Notes under the pieces: model-generated
Seen by the model: only the letters and a program-made list of their open reading frames with translations
Databases searched by the model: none
What the model was told of the DNA's origin: nothing
In this document: piece after piece, positions 18,240 to 26,232 of the stretch
Numbering within the stretch: position 1 is the first letter of the stretch
How the letters are laid out: each line of letters opens with the position of its first letter
Program-made: the position numbers and the translations under genes
Assembly: GCF_006716745.1 (NCBI RefSeq)
Contig: NZ_VFPP01000001.1
Location: 992,001-1,056,000 of the forward strand
Length of the DNA stretch: 64,000 bases
Direction of reading: 5' to 3'
Source: Saccharothrix saharensis
GTDB taxonomy: Bacteria > Actinomycetota > Actinomycetes > Mycobacteriales > Pseudonocardiaceae

Positions 18240-18291
18240 TGTGCCGTTGCGGAGCCCTTACCACCCGCGGCGCCCTGACCAGGCCCACGTG

Positions 18292-18315
18292 GGCCACCCA
18301 CCGCGGTGGGTGGCC
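18292..18315. terminator. Bidirectional terminator palindrome
   Basis: A perfect 24-bp palindrome (arms 18292-18303 and 18304-18315) lies between the convergent secreted-protein gene (stop 18239) and the P450 gene (stop 18323). Confidence 0.65.
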
Positions 18316-18322
18316 GGGTTCG

Positions 18323-19654
18323 TCACCGCGCGGACGCTTCGAGCAGCAGGCGGCGGGGGCGCAGGGCGGTGGACAGCGCCACCGGCCGGACGTCGCTGCC
18401 CCGCGCGCCGCGCAACCGCCACCGGCTCACCAGCGTCGCCAGCAGCAGGCTGCTCTCGGCCAGCCCGAACGCCTCCCCCGCGCACTTGCGCGCACCGCCG
18501 CCGAACGTGACGAACCCACCGCGGGGCAGTTCCCGCGCCCGCGCCGGCAGCCACCGGTCCGGGTCGAACGCGTGCGGCCGGTCGTGCACCCCGGCGCGCA
18601 GGTGCACCGCGGGCGGGCAGAACGCCACCGTCGTGCCGGCCGGCAGCCGGTGGCCGCCCAGCTCCACCTCCTCGGTGGTGATCCGGGTGAACAGCCACCC
18701 CGGCGGGTACAGGCGCAACGCCTCGGTGACCACGCGCCCGGTGCGCGACAGGCGCGCGAGGTCGGAGGCCCGGACCGGTCGGCCGCCCAGCACCTCGTCG
18801 ACCTCGGCCCGGAGCCGGTGCGCCGCGTCGGGGTGCCGGTCGAGCAGGTGCAGCGCCCACGAGACCGTCGCCGCCACGCTGTCGGACCCGGCCACCAGCA
18901 TCGTCAGCACCTGGTCGCCGAGCTCGGCGTCGTCCAGCCGGTCGCGCCCGTCCTCGTCCCGTGCGGCCAGCAGCGAGGACAGCAGGTCGCCCCGGTCGCC
19001 GTCGCCGCGGCGGTACACCTCGACCATGGAGTCGATGGCGCGCCGCAGGTCGCCCAGCGCCCGGTCGAAGCGGCGGTTGACCGGCACCGGCAGCCGTTGC
19101 ACCACCGCGGGCACGAACATCCGCGCGGTGATCTGGTGCAGCAACGTCTCCACCGACCGCCGCATCCGCTCCACCGCCCCGTCGTCGGCACGGGTGGTGA
19201 ACAGGCACCGCAGCACGGTGCGCAACGCGGCGCCGAACAACGCCGGGTACACGTCGACGACCTGCCCGTCCCGCCAACCGGACGTCAACGCCGAGGACTC
19301 CTCCGCCATGACCGCCGCGTAGCGCTCCAGCCGGGCGCGGTGGAACGCGGGCTGGATCAACCGCCGCTGCCTGCGGTGCTCGGCGTGCGGGCAACTGCCG
19401 ACGCCGTTGCCGATCGTGGCCCGCACCCGGTCGAAGAACGGCCCACCCTTGTCGAACACCCGGTCGTCGGTCAACACCTGCCACACCAGGTCCGGGTGGC
19501 ACGGCACGTAGGCCCGCACCGGGCCCAACCGCACCTCCACCAGGTCGCCCAGCGCGGACAGCGACCCGATGAACCGCAACGGGTCGCGCATCATCGGCCA
19601 CGCGTGACCGATCACCGGCAGCGCTCCCGGCGCCACCGCCGCGGTGCGGTTCAT
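18323..19654 (-). CDS. Cytochrome P450
   Basis: Haem monooxygenase of 443 aa. The I-helix oxygen-activation motif reads AGSDSVA (Ser in place of the usual Thr), the ExxR motif is in EALR, and the haem loop is FGGGARKCAGE with the Cys ligand. The N-terminal PGALPVIGHAW and size fit the CYP group that includes bacterial pentalenene-oxygenase-like enzymes. The ATG has GGAGGT immediately upstream; a longer start adds non-conserved residues. No ferredoxin, reductase or terpene cyclase is adjacent, so redox partners must come from elsewhere. The substrate is unknown. Confidence 0.9.
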   Translation of the reverse strand: MNRTAAVAPGALPVIGHAWPMMRDPLRFIGSLSALGDLVEVRLGPVRAYVPCHPDLVWQVLTDDRVFDKGGPFFDRVRATIGNGVGSCPHAEHRRQRRLIQPAFHRARLERYAAVMAEESSALTSGWRDGQVVDVYPALFGAALRTVLRCLFTTRADDGAVERMRRSVETLLHQITARMFVPAVVQRLPVPVNRRFDRALGDLRRAIDSMVEVYRRGDGDRGDLLSSLLAARDEDGRDRLDDAELGDQVLTMLVAGSDSVAATVSWALHLLDRHPDAAHRLRAEVDEVLGGRPVRASDLARLSRTGRVVTEALRLYPPGWLFTRITTEEVELGGHRLPAGTTVAFCPPAVHLRAGVHDRPHAFDPDRWLPARARELPRGGFVTFGGGARKCAGEAFGLAESSLLLATLVSRWRLRGARGSDVRPVALSTALRPRRLLLEASAR

Positions 19655-19825
19655 CGGACCTCCAGCGATGTGCTCGCGCCCGGCCCACGATGACGGCCGG
19701 GGACCGCCACCGCACGTCGGGACCACGCGTTCGGTCGACCGGCGATCAGGTGACCGGCGAGCCCCGCGCGACGGATCGCCGACGAACGGCCGGGGGCACG
19801 GCCCGGGTCCGTGCCCCCGCGACGA

Positions 19826-20290
19826 TCACCGGCCGGCGCGCCGCGCCCACGCCGTGAACGGGTCGAGCGCTCCCGCCACCCGCAACGGCTCGACGGTCCG
19901 GCCGCCGCGGTCGAGGCCGCGGTGGGAGGCCCGGTAGTCGAACCCGTACCGCGCCGCCTCATCGGCTCCGACCGCGTAGTAGACGGTGTCGACGCCGAGG
20001 TCGAACGCGAACCGGTAGCACATCCCGCACGGCTCGCCCGAGGCCAGCAGCACGGACTCGGACACCGGCGCCGATCCGGCCCGCTCCGCCTCGCGCAGCG
20101 CCACGACCTCGGCGTGCGCGGTGGGGTCCTGCTCGACCAGCACGCGGTTCACCCCGGTGCCGAGGACCCCGGCGGTGGGGTGGAGCACCACCCCCGCGAA
20201 CGGGATGCCGCCACGCTCGACCTCCGCCAGTGCGATCCGCACCGCGTCCCGCAGGTGGTCGGTGATCCGGTCGACGTCCAGCGTGGGCAT
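19826..20290 (-). CDS. Nucleoside/CMP-type zinc deaminase
   Basis: Cytosolic deaminase of 154 aa in the guanine/tRNA-adenosine deaminase superfamily. The zinc and proton-shuttle motifs are HAEVVAL (His, Glu) and SGEPCGMCY (two Cys). Residues AALREAERAGSA between them fit the fold. The ATG overlaps the SMR stop by one base (TGATG), so it is translated from the same mRNA. The substrate is not predictable; guanine or a small amide is possible. Confidence 0.85.
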   Translation of the reverse strand: MPTLDVDRITDHLRDAVRIALAEVERGGIPFAGVVLHPTAGVLGTGVNRVLVEQDPTAHAEVVALREAERAGSAPVSESVLLASGEPCGMCYRFAFDLGVDTVYYAVGADEAARYGFDYRASHRGLDRGGRTVEPLRVAGALDPFTAWARRAGR

Positions 20291-20694
20291 CACGCCTGCC
20301 CCGAGGCGTACTTCGGGCTGGAGGCCAGCTTCAGCCACACCACGCCACCGATGATCACCGCCAGCCAGAGGACGCGCGCCGGGGTGAGGGGCTGGTCGAG
20401 CAGGAACGCGCTGACGACGGCCGCGCCGGACGAGCCGATGCCGGTCCAGACCGCGTAGCCGATGCCGACGTCGATGTTCTTCAGCGCGAGGCTGAGCGTG
20501 AAGACGGTGAGGAAGAAGAACACGCCCGCGGCGATCGACCAGCTCAGGTCGGTGAAGCCCTTGCTGCCGCCGACGCTGACCGCGTAGCCGATCTCGACGA
20601 GGCCCGCGAGCAGCAGGATCAGCCAGGCGCGGCGGTTCGCGGTGGCGGTCGTGTCCTCGTGCCGGGTGGTGCCGGGTTGGGTCGAGGTGGTCAT
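20290..20694 (-). CDS. SMR-family small multidrug-resistance transporter subunit
   Basis: Membrane protein of 134 aa with four helices (from about residue 24). The conserved membrane Glu is in LAGLVEIGYAVSV, and IGYAVWTGIGSSGA is the SMR signature region. A 20-residue hydrophilic N-terminus precedes helix 1. It is paired with a second SMR gene just upstream, suggesting a heterodimeric exporter of the EbrAB/YkkCD kind or a SugE-like guanidinium exporter. Confidence 0.9.
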   Translation of the reverse strand: MTTSTQPGTTRHEDTTATANRRAWLILLLAGLVEIGYAVSVGGSKGFTDLSWSIAAGVFFFLTVFTLSLALKNIDVGIGYAVWTGIGSSGAAVVSAFLLDQPLTPARVLWLAVIIGGVVWLKLASSPKYASGQA

Positions 20695-20746
20695 CTCGTG
20701 TGCATCCTTTGCGATGGTCTACGTGCAGGTCCGAGGGCGCGGCGGG

Positions 20747-21070
20747 TCAGACGGCCGCGCCGGAGAGCTCCAGCCCCACCACGCCGACGATGACGACGGC
20801 GATGCCGAGGACCTTGCGCCAGTCGAGGCGCTCCTTGAACAGCAGCGTGCCGAGCAGCACGATGCCGACCGAGCCGAGGCCGGTCCAGATCGCGTAGCCC
20901 ACGCCGACGTCCAGGGTGATGAGCGCGAGGCTCAGGAAGAACGTGCCCAGCGCGCCGATGACGAGCGTGAGGACGGACGGCCACAGCCGGGTGAAGCCCT
21001 TGGCGGCGTTGGCGCACAGCGCGAAGGCGATCTCGAAGACGGTGGCGATCGCCAGGTAGACCCAGTGCAT
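20747..21070 (-). CDS. SMR-family small multidrug-resistance transporter subunit
   Basis: Membrane protein of 107 aa with four helices, IATVFEIAFALCANAAKG holding the conserved Glu, and VGYAIWTGLGSVG. ATG is preceded by AAAGGAAG. The partner SMR gene follows after about 50 bp. The pair, the deaminase and the DsbA-like gene form one minus-strand unit probably controlled by the divergent MarR regulator. Confidence 0.92.
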   Translation of the reverse strand: MHWVYLAIATVFEIAFALCANAAKGFTRLWPSVLTLVIGALGTFFLSLALITLDVGVGYAIWTGLGSVGIVLLGTLLFKERLDWRKVLGIAVVIVGVVGLELSGAAV

Positions 21071-21087
21071 GTCGCTTCCTTTCGTTG

Positions 21088-21669
21088 CTAGCTCAGCGCT
21101 TCGCGCAGGTTGTCCAGGTTCGGCACGCCCTCGATGCGGTGCCGGCCGATGTCGATGGTCGGGACGGCCCGCACGCCCGCCTGCCGGGCTTCGGCCACCG
21201 CCGCCCGGTGCTGCTCGGCGTACCGGCGCTCGGCCAGCGCGGCAGCGAACTCCCCCGCGTCCAGGCCCACCTCGGCGGCGATCTCCGCCAGCACGTCCGG
21301 CCGGCCGATGTCGCGGTCGTGCTGGAAGAACGCCCGCAGCACCGCCCGGTGGTACTGCCTGGCCAGACCGTGCTGCTCGGCGAACAACGCGCCCTCGAAC
21401 GGCAGGTGCGTGTACGGCTGCGGCGACACGGTCGGCAACTTGATCGGCACACCGAGCCGCTCGGCCATCGGGTAGACCGAGGAGCGCCAGACCCGGGGCA
21501 GGTACTCGTCCTCCGGGCGGAGGGTGGGGTTCGGGTGGGGCCGCAGCTCGTAGGGCCGCCACCGGACCGCGGCACCGGCCTCCGCGGCGGCCGTCTCGAT
21601 GACGTCCTCCGCGAGCAGGCAGTAGGGGCACACGTAGTCGAAGTAGACGACGACCTCCGGTGGGTTCAT
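21088..21669 (-). CDS. DsbA/FrnE-family thioredoxin-fold oxidoreductase
   Basis: Cytoplasmic (no signal peptide) 193-aa protein. The redox motif is CPYC near residue 14 in VVYFDYVCPYCLLAE, followed by an inserted helical domain and a cis-Pro region RAVPTIDIG. It fits the 2-hydroxychromene-2-carboxylate isomerase/FrnE subgroup of DsbA. ATG is preceded by GGAGAGGAG. It is the first gene of the MarR-linked operon with the SMR pair, suggesting response to thiol or electrophile stress. Confidence 0.88.
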   Translation of the reverse strand: MNPPEVVVYFDYVCPYCLLAEDVIETAAAEAGAAVRWRPYELRPHPNPTLRPEDEYLPRVWRSSVYPMAERLGVPIKLPTVSPQPYTHLPFEGALFAEQHGLARQYHRAVLRAFFQHDRDIGRPDVLAEIAAEVGLDAGEFAAALAERRYAEQHRAAVAEARQAGVRAVPTIDIGRHRIEGVPNLDNLREALS

Positions 21670-22080
21670 GTCTCCTCTCCGTCCGCACTCTCGGGTACGG
21701 ACTAGATGGTTGCATGCATGTACATGCTCTTGTCAAGCCTCCACCGCTGACGGACCACCGATCTCCTCGATACGCGGTTGAACTGCGCAAACATGTTCTT
21801 GACCATCCGGCCGTCACCGATCACACACTCAGCTCGGTTCTTGCACAGGCATGTACCTGCGTCCGAGTGGAGCTTCCGTTCGAACGCGGCAACCAGGACT
21901 GACCAGCAGTTTTGCCGGACGGGGGGCGCACGAGACCTTCGGCCCTCGGCGCCGCGGCCGGTAGAGTCGTTCCCAGCCCGTTGTATGTACCAGCATCCTC
22001 GGCACCGGCCAAGCCGAACGCGGACTAGAATGTTGCTCACGCATGGACTTGGCTGCCCGATCCGAAGCGCAGGTGACGAG
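21670..22080. other. Divergent promoter region of the FrnE/SMR operon and the MarR gene
   Basis: This 411-bp gap is notably less GC-rich than its surroundings. It holds CATGTACATG (21717-21726), a TTGACA-like element on the minus strand (21731-21736), two more GTAC-centred repeats (around 21849 and 21983) and a TAGAAT -10-like element for the MarR gene (22026-22031). The repeated CATGTAC half-sites are candidate MarR operators. No open reading frame in it looks coding. Confidence 0.4.
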
Positions 22081-22533
22081 ATGAGCGCAGCTCCCCGCCA
22101 GACCACCGAAGCGACCGCCTCCGACCAGGCCGCCTGGAACCGGGTGCTGACCCTGCACGTCCTCGTCGAACGCCAGTTGGCGCAGGCCATGCAGCGCCGC
22201 CACGGCGTCGGGCTGTCGGAGTACCGGGCGCTGGCCGAGCTGTCGAAGTCGGCCGCGGGCGAGTGGCGCATGCAGGAACTCGCCGACCGGATCGGCCTGG
22301 GCCAGAGCTCGGTGACCCGCCTCGTGGCACGCCTGGACGCCCTCGGCTTCGCCCGCCGTGACCTGTGCCCCGACGACAAGCGCGGCGTCTACGCCGTCAT
22401 CACCGACGAGGGCAGGCAGCTGCACGTCGCCGCCACGGTCACCTACGCCGAGGTGCTCAGCTCCGCCTTGAACACCGCCGGCGCCGACCAGGAGCTCGCC
22501 CGCCTCGTGCAGGCGATCCGCAGCGCCGGCTGA
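22081..22533 (+). CDS. MarR-family transcriptional regulator
   Basis: Regulator of 150 aa with a winged helix-turn-helix: LSEYRALAELSKSAAGEWRMQELADRIGLGQSSVTRLVARLDALGFARRD followed by a wing with CPDDKRGVYAVITDEG. MarR proteins bind palindromes as dimers and usually repress neighbouring efflux or redox genes, released by phenolic or oxidising ligands. ATG is preceded by AGGTGACGAG. It is divergent from the FrnE/SMR operon, its likely target. Control of the biosynthetic unit 300 bp downstream is also possible. Confidence 0.9.
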   Translation: MSAAPRQTTEATASDQAAWNRVLTLHVLVERQLAQAMQRRHGVGLSEYRALAELSKSAAGEWRMQELADRIGLGQSSVTRLVARLDALGFARRDLCPDDKRGVYAVITDEGRQLHVAATVTYAEVLSSALNTAGADQELARLVQAIRSAG

Positions 22534-22839
22534 CCCGGTTCCCCCTCTCGCAGCAGTGCCGTCGACAGCCGGAGCACCCTCCTGGTGCGCCACTCGGGCG
22601 CACTCGGCAGCGGCGATGTGTGATCCCCGCACCGGGACCGAAGTAGTTGCTTGACCGTGCATCTGAGTGCCGATTAGGTTACGGGGTCGCAGCGACAGGA
22701 CGGTCGGGACCGCTGAGCGATCAGCCGGGGCGAACCCCTTGCCGCTTCAGCGGCCACGCCGACCTCCCGGCGCCACGCGGCGCCGGTCCCTCGCTCAGGC
22801 AGCCCTTTTTCGCGGCACATCTTGCTCCGAGGAGGAATC
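22534..22839 (+). other. Gap upstream of the biosynthetic unit
   Basis: 306 bp between the MarR stop and the adenylation-enzyme start. No conserved coding sequence is seen. The only clear element is GGAGGA at 22831-22836, three bases from the GTG. A promoter must lie here or the unit reads through from the MarR gene. Confidence 0.4.
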
Positions 22840-24309
22840 GTGCCTTCGTCGCGTTTGCTCGGTCACCTCGCCGAACACGCGGTGAACCGCTCCCGGTCGG
22901 TCGCACTGGTCTGCGCGGACCGGAAGTGGACGTACGGCGAGTTGTCCGGGCTCGCCGAGCGGTACGCGGCCGAACTGACCGCGCTCGGCGTGACCCCCCG
23001 ACGGCCGGTGTGCGTTCCCGCGCACAAGTCGGCCGAGACCATCGCGTTGTTGATCGCCTGCTTCACGGTGGGCGCGAGCGTCCTCGTGCCCTCGTCCGAA
23101 CTGGGTCCCGCGGCTCTGCGGACCATCTGCGAGCAGGCACGGTGCTCGCACGTCCTCACCGCGGGCGCCGACGGGCGGCCGGTGTCGACGGTGGTCGAGG
23201 CCGGTGAACCCGAGGGTTTCGCACCCGTCGACCCGAGCGTCGCCAAGATCGTGTTCACCACGTCCGGCTCCACCGGCACTCCGAAGATCGTCCCCGTGCC
23301 CGAGTCCGGTTTCGACGACTTCGCGCAGTGGGCGGCGAAGCAGTTCGAACTGACGGCGGACGACGTCTCGCTCAGCTACGCCCCGCTCAACTTCGACCTG
23401 TCGTTGCTCGACGTGTGGGTCTTCCTGCGCTTGGGCGCCCAGGTCGTGCTGGTCGACCCGGCCGCGGGCGCGGACGGCAAGCGGCTGCGCCTGCTGGTGG
23501 ACGACCACGGCGTCACGTTCGTCCAGGGTGTGCCGCTGGTGCACCGACTGCTCACCGAGGACGAAGACCTGACGTTCCCGACCAGGACCGTCGTGTTCAC
23601 CGGTGAAGCGCTCCCGCGTCGGCTCCTGCCCCGCGTCGCCCGCGCGTTCCCGAGGGCCCGGCTGTACAACGTCTTCGGCTGCACCGAGACCAACGACAGC
23701 TTCATCCACGAGGTCGACCCGGCGACCGCGGGACCGCGGATACCCATCGGCCGGCCGATCGACGGTGTGGACGCCGTGCTCATCGACGACGACGGTGCCG
23801 TTGTCGACGGGCCGGGGACCGGCGAGCTGCTGGTTCGGACACCGTTCCAGACCACCGGGTACCTGGAACGCGCGCTCAACGACAAGGCGTTCCGCCCGGC
23901 CCCGAACGGCGTCGGCGGACCGTTCTACCGGACCGGCGACCTGGCGACCCGGTGCGCCGACGGTTCGTTCGTCCTGGAAGGACGGCGCGACTTCCAGGTG
24001 AAGGTGCGCGGCATCCGCACGAACGTGCTGGAGGTCGAGGCCGTGCTGGCCGCGCACCCGCAGGTCGAGGCGGCCGCGGTCGTCGCCGTGCCCGACGACG
24101 TGGCGGGGCACCGCCTGCACGCCGAGGTCGAGCGCAAGCCCGGATCCGGGCTGACCTCGCTCCGACTGCGCGCCCACGGCGCGAAGACCCTGCCGCGCCA
24201 CGCCATCCCGTCCACGATCCGCGTCGGTGACGCACCGCTGCCCCGCACCTCCACCGGCAAACCGGATCGGACCCTGATCAAGCACAGCGTCATGGAGGGC
24301 GTTGACTGA
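22840..24309 (+). CDS. Stand-alone amino-acid adenylation enzyme (AMP-binding)
   Basis: Cytosolic ligase of 489 aa that should activate an amino acid as its adenylate and load it on the carrier protein encoded next. Core motifs are seen in order: A3 TTSGSTGTPK, A4 NFDLSLLDVW (with the Asp that binds the amino group), A5 NVFGCTETND, A7 YRTGDLA, A8 GRRDFQVKVRGIRTN, and A10 RTSTGKPDR with the catalytic Lys. Reading the binding-pocket positions by eye gives approximately D-L-L-Q-V-T-V-D. The first three match proline-type stand-alone enzymes, but the final Asp suggests a polar or basic side chain. GTG is preferred over a TTG 18 bp upstream because the ribosome site lies between them. Confidence 0.9.
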   Translation: MPSSRLLGHLAEHAVNRSRSVALVCADRKWTYGELSGLAERYAAELTALGVTPRRPVCVPAHKSAETIALLIACFTVGASVLVPSSELGPAALRTICEQARCSHVLTAGADGRPVSTVVEAGEPEGFAPVDPSVAKIVFTTSGSTGTPKIVPVPESGFDDFAQWAAKQFELTADDVSLSYAPLNFDLSLLDVWVFLRLGAQVVLVDPAAGADGKRLRLLVDDHGVTFVQGVPLVHRLLTEDEDLTFPTRTVVFTGEALPRRLLPRVARAFPRARLYNVFGCTETNDSFIHEVDPATAGPRIPIGRPIDGVDAVLIDDDGAVVDGPGTGELLVRTPFQTTGYLERALNDKAFRPAPNGVGGPFYRTGDLATRCADGSFVLEGRRDFQVKVRGIRTNVLEVEAVLAAHPQVEAAAVVAVPDDVAGHRLHAEVERKPGSGLTSLRLRAHGAKTLPRHAIPSTIRVGDAPLPRTSTGKPDRTLIKHSVMEGVD

Positions 24310-24566
24310 TGGACCTGGAAGACCGGATCCGCGAGCACATCGTCGCCGAGTTCCTGTCCGGTGAGGACGTCACCGACCTGACCGACGACTTCGACCTCGT
24401 CGCGAACGGCGTCGTCGACAGCCTGGGCCTGGTCCGGCTCATCTCGCACATCAGCAAGACCTACGCCATCCCGGTCGACGACATCCCGCTCGACCCGGCG
24501 AGCTTCCGCGACATCGAGCACATCTGCTCGTTCATCCGGCAGACGAGCACCGCCGCGTCGGTCTGA
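24309..24566 (+). CDS. Acyl/peptidyl carrier protein
   Basis: Free-standing carrier of 85 aa. Ser38 in NGVVDSLGLVRL is the phosphopantetheine attachment site. Strong acidity and a four-helix pattern fit the family. The ATG overlaps the stop of the adenylation gene by one base, so the two are translationally coupled and the carrier is the likely acceptor of the activated amino acid. Confidence 0.93.
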   Translation: MDLEDRIREHIVAEFLSGEDVTDLTDDFDLVANGVVDSLGLVRLISHISKTYAIPVDDIPLDPASFRDIEHICSFIRQTSTAASV

Positions 24567-24612
24567 CCGGGGCGGCCCTTCCCCGAAAACCCATTCAACT
24601 AGGAGAGACCAC

Positions 24613-24987
24613 GTGATCGTCCGCAGCTACGACGAGATCGCCCCGGTCGAGTGGGGCAACGGCACGAGCCACCGCCTGCTCACCGAGTCCGACGGCCTGG
24701 GCTTCACCGTCTGCGAGACGTTGGTGCGCCAGGGCACGACCAGCGCCCTGCAGTACCGGCGGCACCTGGAGGCGTGCTACTGCATCGGCGGTTCCGGCGA
24801 GGTCGTCACGGCCGACGGTGAACGCCACAAGATCGTCGAGGGCACCCTGTACGCGCTGGACAAGCACGACGCGCACTACCTCGTCGCCTCCGACGACGAG
24901 GACCTGAGGCTCATCTCGGTGTTCAACCCCCCGCTGCGGGGCGACGAGAGGCACTCGTTATCCGACGACGGGTTCTCCCAGTACTGA
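24613..24987 (+). CDS. Ectoine-synthase-like (EctC) cupin
   Basis: Cupin enzyme of 124 aa, clearly homologous along its length to L-ectoine synthase: MIVRSYDEI, SHRLL, HLEACYCIGGSGEV, GTLYALDKHDAHYL and VFNPPL are all recognisable. The iron ligands known from EctC correspond to Glu53, Tyr80 and His88, all present. EctC closes a tetrahydropyrimidine ring by water elimination. No ectA, ectB or ectD lies nearby, and the gene sits between a carrier protein and a dehydrogenase, so the natural substrate is probably a different, possibly carrier-bound, diamino acid. GTG start with AGGAGAG upstream. Confidence 0.88.
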   Translation: MIVRSYDEIAPVEWGNGTSHRLLTESDGLGFTVCETLVRQGTTSALQYRRHLEACYCIGGSGEVVTADGERHKIVEGTLYALDKHDAHYLVASDDEDLRLISVFNPPLRGDERHSLSDDGFSQY

Positions 24988-25059
24988 TCCGGTCACGGTG
25001 GGGGTCGCCCGCCGGCCGGGTGGCCCCCGCCCACGGCACTAGCGAGGGCACGAATCACC

Positions 25060-26232
25060 ATGACTGCGACCACCGACACCTCCACCACAGACACCTTCGC
25101 CACCGTCGCCGACTGGGCCGAGGACCTGAACCGCGACACCGCGTCGTGGGATGCCCGGGGCGAGTTCCCGCGGGAGAAGTGGAAAGCGATCCAGCGCAGC
25201 GGCATCCTCGCCGTCCCGTTCGACCGGCGCTACGGCGGCCGGGGCCACTCGCTCACCGAGACCATGCGGGCGCTGGAAGGGCTCGGCCACACCTGCCGGG
25301 ACGCGGGGCTGAGCTTCTCCACGTCGACGCAGATCGTCAGCGTGGGCCTGGTCCTGCAGGCGTTCGGCGACGAGGAGCTGAAGGCCGCGTACCTGCCGGG
25401 GATCATCTCCGGTGAGCTGATCACCGCGCACGCGATCACCGAGCCGGGCACCGGTTCGGACGCCACCGGCATCACCACCACCGCACGTCGGGACGGCGAC
25501 GACTACGTCCTCGACGGCGAGAAGATGTTCATCACGAACGCGCCCGTCGCGGACCTGATCCTGCTCTACGTCCGCACCGGCGAGCCGGGTCCGCTCGGGT
25601 TGAGCTGCTTCCTCGTGGAGCGCGACACCCCGGGCCTGCGCATCGGTGAACCGCTCGACAAGATGGGGCTGCGCACTTCACCGCTCGGCGCGGTCACCCT
25701 GGACGGCGTGCGGGTGCCCGCGGCGCGGCGGGTGGGCCGGGAAGGAGCGGGCTTCCTGATCCTGGACCACATCATGAAGCGGGAGATCCTGCTGTCGTTC
25801 TCGATCACGCTCGGCGAGATGGCGCACCGCTTGGACCGGTGCGTGCGGCAGGCGAAGACGCGCACGCAGTTCGGTCAGCCGATCGGCGCGTTCCAGGCCG
25901 TCAGCCACAAGGTCGCCGACATGAAGATCGCGGTGGAGACGGCCCGCAAGTGGCTCTACGACACCGGGGCGAAGGTCGAGGCGGGCGAGGACGCCTCGAT
26001 CGACGTCGCCGCCACCAAGACGGTGGTGAGCGAGGCGAACCTGCGCACCGCGCTGGACGCGGTGCAGATCTTCGGCGGCGCCGGGTACCTCACCGGCACG
26101 GGTGTCGAAGCGGACGTGCGCAACGCGGTCGGCGGGACGATCTACTCCGGGACGAACGAGGTGCAGCGCAACCGCATCGCGGCGTTGCTGGGCCTGCGTC
26201 CCACCACTTCCCAGGGGGTGCGTCGTGACTGA
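25060..26232 (+). CDS. Acyl-CoA-dehydrogenase-family flavoenzyme, probably acting on a carrier-bound aminoacyl group
   Basis: FAD enzyme of 390 aa with the full acyl-CoA dehydrogenase fold: AITEPGTGSDATGI, GEKMFITNAPVADLILLYVRT, RTQFGQPIGAFQ and IFGGAGYLTGTGVE. The usual C-terminal catalytic Glu (YEGT in medium-chain enzymes) is Ser here (YSGTNEVQR). Glu242 in MKREILL aligns residue for residue with the helix-G base of isovaleryl-CoA dehydrogenase, the position used by several aminoacyl-carrier dehydrogenases. It lies two genes after a carrier protein, so alpha,beta-oxidation of a tethered amino acid is likely. ATG has only a weak GAGG upstream; the next gene overlaps its end by 8 bp. Confidence 0.88.
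   Translation: MTATTDTSTTDTFATVADWAEDLNRDTASWDARGEFPREKWKAIQRSGILAVPFDRRYGGRGHSLTETMRALEGLGHTCRDAGLSFSTSTQIVSVGLVLQAFGDEELKAAYLPGIISGELITAHAITEPGTGSDATGITTTARRDGDDYVLDGEKMFITNAPVADLILLYVRTGEPGPLGLSCFLVERDTPGLRIGEPLDKMGLRTSPLGAVTLDGVRVPAARRVGREGAGFLILDHIMKREILLSFSITLGEMAHRLDRCVRQAKTRTQFGQPIGAFQAVSHKVADMKIAVETARKWLYDTGAKVEAGEDASIDVAATKTVVSEANLRTALDAVQIFGGAGYLTGTGVEADVRNAVGGTIYSGTNEVQRNRIAALLGLRPTTSQGVRRD

Noticed and set aside
18323..19654. A terpene or other natural-product cluster around the P450
   Set aside because: No cyclase, synthase or redox partner gene adjoins it.
22822..24309. TTG start for the adenylation enzyme
   Set aside because: GGAGGA lies between this TTG and the GTG at 22840, so the GTG is the better start.
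24613..24987. An ectoine osmolyte cluster
   Set aside because: Only an EctC-like protein is present; ectA, ectB and ectD homologues are missing and the neighbours are carrier-protein enzymes.
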